From: Homarus americanus
Lineage: Eukaryota > Arthropoda > Malacostraca > Decapoda > Nephropidae
NCBI RefSeq assembly: GCF_018991925.1
Contig: NW_024722158.1
Coordinates: 201,782 to 265,781 of the forward strand
Direction: 5' to 3'
DNA: 64,000 nt
Shown: one piece after another, positions 53,701 to 64,000 of the stretch
Position numbering within the stretch: the stretch's first letter is position 1
Layout: each line of letters begins with the position of its first letter
Program-made: the position numbers and the translations under genes
The notes under the pieces: model-generated
Databases searched by the model: none
What the model was told of the DNA's origin: nothing
The model's input: only the letters and a program-made list of their open reading frames with translations

Positions 53701-54359
53701 TGAGTAGCTGGTGTTGGGGGTGCAGTGGTACTTAGTTATTTAGGTAGAATTTTAAATAAACTCAGTGTCACACATTTCTATAGATATAGGATTTATATCT
53801 AAGATAGGATGATGCAAAGCATTTTAGAATCACAGCCTCTTTGAAATTCATTTTAGGTACAGGTATATGAAAAGAGCAACTGACGTCTAACAGGAAGACC
53901 AAGCCCCTGAAGGAAAGGTGGGGAGAAGAGAGGAGATTTGATGGGGGAGGAGGGATAAGAGGGTAGGCTGGGTGAGGTGGGTGGTCAAGGTGCTAATGGA
54001 CACAAGAAGATCACAGGAAGTCTGCTGTCATGGCCACTGCCACCTGACCTGATGTCACCATGTGACTGCGTGATGTCTCCCCACACCATACTCTTCACGG
54101 CTCCACCAACACCATACCCTCCACCCACATAATTCTTTTACTATGGTTAATAATTAATTAATATATCATTAGTTTGTATGTAATGAGTAATGATTTCTGT
54201 TTTTATAATTGTAGTGGAGTAAATGTTTTAGAAAACCAAACATAAGTAAAAGTAAAAGTACAGTTACTAACAAAATTGAGTACTTTTTAAAAAGTAAATA
54301 CCCAAAAATGTTCCTTGAGTACAGTATTCAATAACCTTTATTTGGTTACTTTACAACCT
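53701..54359. other. No gene; possible MITE end
   Basis: AT-rich DNA with a purine-rich patch (53.88-53.98 kb) and the hAT-MITE-like tract AAGTAAAAGTAAAAGTACAG near 54.25 kb. Confidence 0.4.
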
Positions 54360-54490
54360 CAGTAACCAATAAAGATAATAATTATCAATGACAACTTTAA
54401 CAGTAGCCAATAAAATATAAGAATCGCCAATGACAACTTTAACAGTAACCAATAAAAGATAAGAATCATCAATGACAACTTTAACGGTAA
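54360..54490 (+). repeat. 42-bp tandem repeat x3
   Basis: Three units ending ATCAATGACAACTTTAAC, with few mismatches. Confidence 0.9.
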
Positions 54491-54509
54491 CCTTTACAAC
54501 TATATAGCA

Positions 54510-55210
54510 CAGGTGTACCCTGATAACCGACTCATACAGGGACCGGGAAAAGTCGTTGGTTAGTGAATCAACGGTTATCAAAGCAATTAATCCCATAAGA
54601 ACATAACAAAGTCACCCTCCCAAAACTCCCATCTACCCTTGATATATCTCTGTACTGCACACTGTCAAACAAGAAAATAAAGCAAACATAAAGCAAGCAT
54701 AATAAGCCTTAAATAAGCAATGTAAAGCATAAATTAAGACTGTTATTTACCTGTGTTGAGGACAGTCTAGGGTAGCAAGTTCAAGTCTCTACCACTCTCT
54801 GCTGGTCCATCACCACTCTTATTATGTCTTATTACACCTTTTCACATCACATCAAGCTGCCCAGCACAAGAGGGACTATCACTGGGGGGTTTAAGCATGA
54901 TTGAGTAACACACTAATAAGCATGATTGAGTAACACACTAAGTCAGAAAAAAAAAACATGAAGTCAGAGACACATATTAAGTGTAAACAAGAGCAAAGGT
55001 GGCAAGAATGAGTCAGGGCAGGGCAATAAGCCCTCTGGTGGCAAGAATTTGCACCACGCCACCACCCGCCAAATTCAAAACAGCTCTGCGCTTTCTCCCG
55101 ATTGTCAGATCTCTGGTGTATCAATGAAAGTTGCGGGGTATTTCCTCAATATGTAATCGATGGTTATGTGAAGAGGCAGTTAATGGGAGATCAGTTTTCA
55201 GGTTACACCT
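54510..55210. mobile_element. Possible MITE of about 700 bp
   Basis: CAGGTGTACCCTGATAAC at 54510 and, inverted, TAGGTGTAACCTGAAAAC ending at 55210 form weak terminal inverted repeats (15 of 18 match). A TA follows on the right, but the left target is degraded. An internal 25-bp direct duplication (54893-54942, AAGCATGATTGAGTAACACA) is present. No coding. Confidence 0.45.
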
Positions 55211-56355
55211 ATACCTATATTTTTCTACAACATCTTGAAAAAATTTAAAAACAGTTCAATATTAATTTACCTGCTCAAATACACTGTCTCATTCAAGAAG
55301 TTTCCATACAGCCAGATGCTAGAAATGGCAAATAACGACATTAATAGTGTCCGTATCATTACAAGTTCATGTCAACAACACGACCACTTTGACCTTGAGC
55401 TCAACACTAGTAACACACACTGATGCACACAGTCTACAAGTCTACTGTCCAAGACAGGTTTGCCGAACCTAATACTGTAAGTCGCTAGATTTCAATCATT
55501 AAAAATATGTATGTTCATTTAATGGAATTTGGTTGATAGAAAGCATACAAGATATAGCATTAGTACAGTAAATAGGGTATGAACAATGTTTCTTGGTGTA
55601 AACAAGAAAAAGAGCCTCTAAAATGAGTAGTGATCAGATGGATGGTTGAGGTATGGCCTTTACAATCCAACAAATCTAATTAATTGGCAACAGTGCAGTC
55701 TATGAGCTATCTGAACAGTTACCATTTGCTATAATTGTCAATACTTTAGTTATTATAATTTTGTAATGCTTCAAGTGAAACAAGATTGATCATCATCATA
55801 TTGATCTCAAATTCTGATTAGATGGCAGTGATATATACAGTATTTGGTGAACCAGTCTGCTGCAGTCAGTGGGTGGGGAAGAGTTGGCCAACTTGGGAAG
55901 GGAAGAGTTGGCCAACTTGGAGGTGAACACAGTAGACCCCGTGAGTGAATAGTTCTGGAATGTACTGAGGAATTTTCTTATAAAAACTAAATGTGGGAAA
56001 TAATAAAGCCATATTTCAGTGTTGTATTTAAACTAAGGTTTTTGTGGAACAAAACAATGTTAGGTGATTCTCTGACACATCAATATAAATTGTAAGGTTC
56101 TTGTGGAACAAAACACTGTTAGGTTATTGTCTAAGTGATTCTCTGACACATCAATATAATCTTGCTCTAGTTTGTATGACAAGTACAGTAGTAGGTAATA
56201 GTGAGGAAAATAAAGGCTGGTTTGTAAAATTTGAGATAAATTTATACTGACTGTTAAATATTTGTTAAAAATCAACAAACAGTTCGGTGATCCAATCTAA
56301 ATTTAAAAACCGGTTCTGGAAAACTGGACCAAACCAGTCCCAGTTCACCTTTGAA
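55211..56355. other. AT-rich DNA with small duplications
   Basis: Holds a tandem duplication of GGGAAGAGTTGGCCAACTTG (55876-55921) and a diverged duplication of GTGATTCTCTGACACATCAA (56062 and 56138). No gene recognised. Confidence 0.5.
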
Positions 56356-56505
56356 AGTATGTATACTTGTAAAGTGAAGTTACAAAGACAATGTATGTAT
56401 ATTTGTATAGTGAATTTATGAAGACAATGTTTGTATACTTGTACAGTATAGTGAACTTATGAAAACAATGTGTGTATACTTGTATAGTGAACCTACAACA
56501 ACTGT
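56356..56505 (+). repeat. Diverged tandem repeat, about 37-45 bp x4
   Basis: Four units sharing TGTATACTTGTATAGTGAA and ATGAAGACAATGT. The CFTTTIQVY-like minus-strand frame is a by-product. Confidence 0.8.
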
Positions 56506-56744
56506 TGAAACATTTCACATAATATAACAGTTTGGTATTAGTGAAGACAACACTTGTTAGCACTTAACTATTGGCAGTTGGTTATTGCAGCCTCTGGTAT
56601 GTATATTTCACATAATTAAAGTGCAGCACAATACAGTAAGTGACACACGCCATCACTGCAAAGGGCTATCACACTCGTGCAGAGTTCTCTCCTCCTTCAA
56701 CCTCTGGACAGATTTCATCCGTCTCCACAAATGGTGTCTACTGT

Positions 56745-56750
56745 AACACA

Positions 56751-56841
<91 letters not shown>
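56745..56841 (+). repeat. Compound (ACGC)n/(AC)n microsatellite
   Basis: About ten CACG tetramers followed by about 27 CA dinucleotides. Both strands stay open, giving spurious frames. Confidence 0.97.
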
Positions 56842-56843
<2 letters not shown>

Positions 56844-57245
56844 CAAACATTCCATCTCCAACCTCAAACCATAACAACAAACATGGTACAGAATGTAGGT
56901 AAACATGAATCAAATGACAGTTTATAAAGCTTGAGGTAAATACTGTAGTAATGAAACTGTTAATACTCATCATAGTTCTTATTGCTTACCAATTATACCA
57001 ACCAGGTTAAAGACAAGGGTCATCAATATTCTATCTAGAATCAGAGTTAGTTAAGAGTTTCATAAGACACTTGTCATACGGCAAGTTTGGTTGAAGGAAA
57101 GCAAAATGCAAGGGAGTTCTCCGATCATCAGAAAATGAGCTGTAGGTCGGAGGAAAAATGCACCAGTGGTATAGCCCCTTGAACACACAACCGTGAGAGG
57201 GAGGGAGTATTTAACCCTACTCCACCATGTGTGTGTGTGCAGACA
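56842..57245. other. Unique spacer before satellite
   Basis: No gene or known repeat recognised. Confidence 0.5.
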
Positions 57246-60200
57246 TGGGCCTTACACTGACGATGACCACCATCCCTACAGCTAACTTACACTGATGACA
57301 ATCGTCCCTACAGCTAATTTACACTGATGATGACCACCATCCCTACAGCTAACTTACACTGATGATGACCACCGTCCCTACAGCTAGCTTACACTGATCA
57401 TGACCACCATCCCTACAGCTAACTTACACTGATGATGACCACCGTCCCTACAGCTAACTTACACTGATGATGACCACCATCCCTACAGCTAACTTACACT
57501 GATACCACCATCCTACAGCAAACTTACATGATGACCACCATCCCTACAGCTAACTTACACTGATGATGACCACCGTCCCTACAGCTAACTTACACTGATG
57601 ATGACCACCATCCCTACAGCTAACTTACACTGATGATGACCACCGTCCCTACAGCTAACTTACACGACGACCACCATCCCCACAGCTAATCTCTAGACTA
57701 AGATGACCACCATCCCTACAGCTAACTTGCACTGATGACACCACCATCCCTACAGAAATATTAACTTACAGGCACTGATGATGACCACCGCCCCTAATAA
57801 CTACACTGATGATGACCACACCATCCCTACAGCCAATCCTATATACACTGATGATGACCACCGTCCCTACAGCTAATTTAATTGATGATGACCACCATCC
57901 CTACAGTGCCATAACTTACACTGATGATGAATTCACCATCCCTACAGCTAACTTACACTGATGATGACCACCATCCCTACAGCTAACTTGGCATAATTGA
58001 TGATGACCACCATCCCCACAGCCAACTTACACTGATGATGACCACCATCCCACAGCTAACTTACACTGATGATGACCACCAACCCTACAGCTAATCTCTA
58101 CACTGATGATGACCACCGTCCCTGCTACAGCTAACTTACACTGATGATGAGCAATTTACCCCTTGTTAGTAGCTAACTTACACTGATGATGACCACCATC
58201 CCCACATTAACTTATATATACACTGACGCATCACCACCATCCCCACAGCTAACTTACACTGATGATGCATCACCGCCCTACAGTAGAAGCCAATCCACAC
58301 TGATGATGCACCACCATCTCTGTAGCTAATCATTAGACTGATGATGACCACCATCCCCACAGCTAACTTACACCGATGTGATGACCACCATCCCCACAGC
58401 TAACTTACACTCAATGACACCATCCCTCACAGCTAACTTATACTGATGATGACCACCATCCCTACAGTATCTCTAACGATGATGACCACCATCCCTACAG
58501 CTAACTTACACTGATGATGACCACCATCCCCACAGCTAACTTACACTGATGATGACCACTCTCCCTACAGCAACTTACACTGATGATGACCACCATCCCC
58601 ACAGTAGCTAACTTACACTGATGATGACCACCATCCCCACAGCAACTTACACTGATGATGAACACCGTCCCACAGCAAAACTTACACTGATGATGACCAC
58701 CATCCCCAGCCAACTTACACTAATGACAATCGTCCCTCACATATAATCCTACACTGATGATGACCACCATCCCTACAGCTAACTACACTAATGACAATCA
58801 TTCCACAGCTAACTTTTACACTGATGACCCACCATCCCCACAGCTAACTTCTACACTGATGACACCACCATCCCTGGCTAATCAGACACTGATGATGACC
58901 ACCATCCTCACAGCTAGCTTACACTGACTGCGCAGACCACCATCCTACAGCCAACTTCACACTGATGATGAACACCGCCCCTACAGCTAATCCTCATATA
59001 CACTGATGATGACCACCATCCCTACAGCTAACTTACACTGATGATGACCACATCCCCACAGCCAGCTTACACTGACCATGACCACCATCCCTACAGCTAA
59101 CTTACACTGATGATGAACACCGTCCCCACAGCTAACTTCTTTACACTGATGATGACCACCATCCCTACAGCTAACTTACACTGATGATGACCAAAACCAT
59201 CCCTACAGAGCAAACTTGCAGAGACACTGATGATGAACAATCATTCCCTACAGCTAATCTCACACTTTATGATGCCTTAATTCACCATCCCTACAGCTAA
59301 CTTACAACTGATGATGACCACCGCCCTACAGCCAACTTACACCTGATGATGACCGTCCCCACAGCTAACTTACACCGATGATGACCACCGGGCCCCTACA
59401 GCAAACTTGTTACACTGATGATGACCACCGCCCCTACAGCTAACTTGGCATAATTGATGATGACCACCGCCCCTTATCTAACTTACACTGAGATGACCAA
59501 TCGGGCCCCCAAGAGCAAAACTTACATTGGACGATGACCACCATCCCTACATCTAACTTATATATAATTGATGATGACCACCGCCCCTACAGAAATAACT
59601 TACACTGATGATGACACCATCCCTTGGCACAGGTAGCAAACTTACACCGATGATGACCACCATCCCTAAGATCTAACTTACACTGATGATGACCACCGTT
59701 CCTACAGCAACTTACACTGATGATGACCACCATCCCTACAGCAAACTTACATTGACGATGACCACCATCCCTATAGCTAACTTAGAGCACTGATGACACC
59801 ACCTGCTCCTACAGCTAACTTACACTGATGATGACCAACGCCCTACAGCTATACACTGATGACCACCATCCCTACAGCAAACTTACATTGACGATGACCA
59901 CCATCCCTACAGCTAAGCTAACTTACACTGATGATGACCACCATCGCCATAGCCAACTTACACTGATGATGACCACCATTCCCTACAGAAGCAACTTATA
60001 TATACACTGATGATGACCACCATCCCTACAGCTAACTTACACTGATGATGACCACTATCCCTACAGCTAACTTACACTGGTTGATCACCACCATCCCTAC
60101 AGCCAACTTACATAATTTACATTGACCACCGCCCCTACAGCAAACTTATACACTGGGATGAGATGACCACCATCCCTACACAGCTAACTTGCGCATACCG

Positions 60201-63200
60201 ATGATGACCACCATCCCTACAGCTAACTTACACTGATGATGACCACCATCCCTACAGCTAACTTACACTGATGATGACCACCATCCCTACAGCTAACTTA
60301 CATTGGATTTATGACCACCATCCCTACAGCCAAATTATACCGATGATGACCACCATCCCTACAGAAATCTCATATACTGGATTTATGACCACCATCCCTA
60401 CAGCTAACTTACACTGATTTACATCACCATCCCTACAGCTAACTTCATACTGATGATGACCACCATCCCTACAGCTAACTTAGACACTGATGATGACCAC
60501 CATCCCCACAGCCATCTCTATACACTGATGATGACCACCATCCCTGCTAACTTACACTGATGATGACCACCATCCCTACAGCAGTCTCAGAGAGATGATT
60601 TATGACCACCATCCCTACAGCTAACTTACACTGATGATGACCACCATCCCTACAGAAAACTTACATTGACGATGACCATCATTCCCCACAGAAGCCAACT
60701 TACACTGATGATGACCCAACCATCCCTACAGCTAACTTACATCATTGATGATAACACCATCCCTACAGCTAACTTACACTGATGACACCACCGCCCCTAC
60801 AGCTAAACTTGGCACCGATGATGACCACCATCCCTACAGCTAACTATTAATTGATGATGACCACCACCCCTGCGAGCTTAACTTACACTGACGTATGACC
60901 ACCATCCCTACATTAATCTTGGCACTGATGATGACCACCATCCCCTACAGCTAATCTTACACTGATGATGACCACCATCCCTACAGCTAACTTACACTGA
61001 CGATGACCACCATCCCTACAGCTAACTTACACTGATGATGACCACCATCCCTACAGTTATCTATACACTGATGATGACCACCATCCCTATACAGCTAACT
61101 TACACTGATGATGACCACCATCCCCACAGCTAACTTACACTAATGATGACCACCATCCCCTACAGCTAACTTATACTGATGATGACCATCCCTACAGCTA
61201 ACTTACACTGATGATGACCACCATCCCTACAGCTAACTTACACTGATGATGACCACTCATCCCTACAGCCAATCTCGCACCACATGACCACCATCCCTAC
61301 AGCTAACTTACACTGATGATGCAACACCGCCCCACAGCCAATCCAGCATATTGATGATGACCACTGTCCCAAGGCAAACTTATACCGATGATGAACACCG
61401 GCCCTACAGCTAACTTACACTGATGATGACCACTATCCCCACAGCTAAATTTACACTGATGATGACCACCATCCCAACAGCTAACTTACATTGATGATGA
61501 CCACTATCCCTACAGCTAACTTGGCATAATTGATACACCACCATCTCTACAGCTAACTTACACTGATGATGACCACCATCCCAACAGCTAACTTACATTG
61601 ATGATGACCACCATCCCTACAGCTAATTCTACACTGATGATGACCACCATCCCTACAGCCAACTGACACTGAAAATGACCCTCCACCATCCCTACAGCTA
61701 ACTTACATTGATGATGACCACCATCTCTACAGCTAACTTACACTGATGATACCACCATCCCTACAGAAATATATACACACTGATGATGACCACCATCCCT
61801 TGCCAGCCAATACACTGATGATGACCACCATCCCCAGTTAATCTACATTGACGATGACCACCATCCCTACAGCTAACTTACACTGATATGACCGTCCCTA
61901 CAGTAGCCAGAGTTACATAATTGATGATGACCACCATCCCTACAGCTAACTTACACTGATGAATGACCACCGTCCCTGCCAGCTAACTTACACTGATGAT
62001 GAAGTCTCCCTACAGCTAACTTTACACTGATGATGACCACCATCCCTACAGCTAACTTATATACACTGATGATGACCATCAGTCCCTTGTTGTTAACTTG
62101 TTAATTGATGATGACCACCATCCCTACAGCTAACTTACACTGATGATGAACACCTCAAGAAATAATTTTAAGACTGATGATGTATTCACCATCCCCAGCC
62201 AATCCTACACTGACACACCCACCATTCCTACAGAAGCTAACTTAGCACTGATGATGGATTCACCATCCTTGCTGGTAGCTAACTTACACTGATGATGACC
62301 ACCGCCCCTACAGCTAACTTACACTGATGATGACCACCATCCCTACAGCCATAATCTCTACACTGACACCGGCCCCTACAGCTAATCCTATATATAATAC
62401 CGATGATGACCACCATCCCTACAGCCAACTTATATATACACTGATGATGACCACCGTGTCCCACACAGCTAATCTCTATATAATGATGATGACCACCATC
62501 CCCATAGCCATCTCTACACTGATGATGACCACCATCCCCTACAGCTAACTTATATACACTGATGATGGACTACCATCCTAAATAACTTGCTACACTGGAT
62601 GATGACCACCATCCCTACAGCAAAACTTTACACTGATGATGAACATTCCTACAGCTAACTTACACTGATGATGACCACTATCCCTACATACAGCTAATTT
62701 ACACTATTACGACCAATTAACCCTACAGCTAACTTATATTGATGATGACCACCATCCCAACAGAAATAATTACTGATGATGACCACTCATCCCTACAGCT
62801 AACTTACATAATTGGATGATGACCACCATCTCTACAGAAGCTAACTTACACTGATGATGACCACCATCCCAACAGCTAACTTACATTGATGACACCACCA
62901 TCCCTACAGCCAACTTACACTGAAGATGACCACTATCCCTACAGCTAACGGTACACTGATGATGCACCACCATCCCCTACAGCTAATCTCTATATACTGA
63001 TACACCACCACATCCCTACAGCTGAATCTTTACACTGATGACACCACTCATCCCACAGCTAACTTACACTGATGATGACCACCGCCCCTACAGCTAACTT
63101 ACAGTGATGATGAGACCACCATCCCTACAGCAAACTTACACTGATGATGACCACCGTCCCTACAGCTTACTTACACTGATGATGACCACCATCCCTACAG

Positions 63201-64000
63201 AAATAACTTTACACTGATGATGACCACCATCCCTACAGCTAATCTCTACACTGATGATGACCACCATCCCTACAGCAAACTATACACCGATGATGACCAC
63301 CATCCCTACAGGTAGAAGCCATACACTGATGATGACCACCATCCCTACAGCTAATCTCATATATTCGATGATGAGACCACCATCCCTACAGCCAACTTAC
63401 ATTGATGATGATCACCGTCCCTACAGCTAATCTCTGCAGTACACTGATGATGACCCACCGCTCCTACAGAAGCTAATTTACACCAGATGATGACCACCAT
63501 CCCTGCCAGCTAACTTACAATGACAATGACCACCATCCCAACAACTAACTTACACTGATGATGACCACCAACCCTACAGCTAATTTACACGATGATGACC
63601 ACCATCCCTACAGCTAACTTACAATGATGATGACCACCATCCCTACAGTTAACTTACAATGACGTATGACCACCATCCCAACAGCTAACTCTTCACTGAT
63701 GATGACCACCGCTCCTACAGCGCCACTGCATAATTTGATGATGACCACCACCGTTCTTACGAAGACTTACACTGATGATGACCACCATCCCTACAGCAGC
63801 TAACTTACAATGATGATGACCACCATCCCAACAGCTAACTTACACCGATGATGACCACCGCCCCAACAGCCAACTTACACTGATGATGACCACCGCTCCT
63901 ACAGCTAACTTGCATAATTGATGATGACCACCATCCCTACAGCTAACTTACAAATGACGATGACCACCATCCCTACAGGTAACTTACACTGATGATGAAC
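57246..64000 (+). repeat. 35-bp satellite array, runs off the window
   Basis: At least 6.75 kb, about 190 units of a 35-mer including CTAACTTACACTGATGATGA and ending CCCTACAG. Recurrent variants (GTCCCT for ATCCCT, GGCATAATTGATG, ACAGAAAT, GTAGAAGCC, TATATACACTG) suggest subfamilies or sequencing noise. No coding. The true length is unknown because the window ends inside the array. Confidence 0.96.

Noticed and set aside
57246..64000. 35-bp repeats suggesting a CRISPR array
   Set aside because: Same reason: continuous tandem satellite without spacers.

Overview
The window is eukaryotic nuclear DNA, almost certainly from an arthropod and probably from a decapod crustacean. Support for an arthropod is a run of about nine TTAGG units, the arthropod telomere repeat, near 16.4 kb. 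The decapod guess rests on the huge minisatellite load, long CA arrays and the style of the CR1 elements, and is inference. There is no prokaryotic gene organisation, and nearly every open frame belongs to a transposable element or is an artefact of a tandem array.

Layout. 0.3-2.1 kb: decayed non-LTR retrotransposon (family 1). 2.3-15.1 kb: three adjacent minisatellites with units of 19, 19 and 28 bp; the last has about 297 units. 15.1-17.6 kb: the only stretch that looks like host gene, a candidate 168-nt exon with acceptor and donor sites, split by a 725-bp inverted-repeat element flanked by CCGG and carrying the TTAGG run. 17.6-18.1 kb: a 510-bp CA array. 18.1-21.8 kb: LINE of the RNase H-bearing I type (endonuclease, RT, RNase H), broken by frameshifts. 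22.6-30.2 kb: a CR1 cluster. Copy C carries a clean Helitron insertion, and copy A is interrupted by copy B. 32.3-32.7 kb: tRNA-derived SINE. 32.8-38.2 kb: a 4.08-kb Ty3/gypsy-type LTR element with LTRs, primer site, polypurine tract and 5-bp target duplication, lying between two arrays of one 21-bp minisatellite. Its 964-codon frame joins Gag, protease and integrase with no RT or RNase H. 40.3-43.2 kb: second, inverted family 1 LINE copy. 43.4 kb: 100-N assembly gap. 44.2-50.0 kb: Tigger/pogo elements (three short copies, a full 2.34-kb element and fragments). 50.1-52.6 kb: a 2.59-kb hAT element with ZMYM1-like transposase and perfect 8-bp target duplication. 53.1-55.2 kb: hAT and MITE remnants. 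57.2-64.0 kb: a 35-bp satellite running off the window.

No transposon here looks autonomous. Each coding copy carries frameshifts, stops, a lost domain or a substituted catalytic residue. The most noteworthy points are the exon split by a TGT...ACA element, the RT-less but fully open gypsy frame, two CR1 copies sharing the same loss of a catalytic RT aspartate (FADG), the base-precise Helitron insertion, PIP-box-like tails in the Tigger family with one destroyed at its glutamine, and a paralogous empty site for a Tigger MITE.

Limits: everything was read by eye. Protein family calls rest on motif recognition, and boundaries marked approximate are uncertain by tens of bases.
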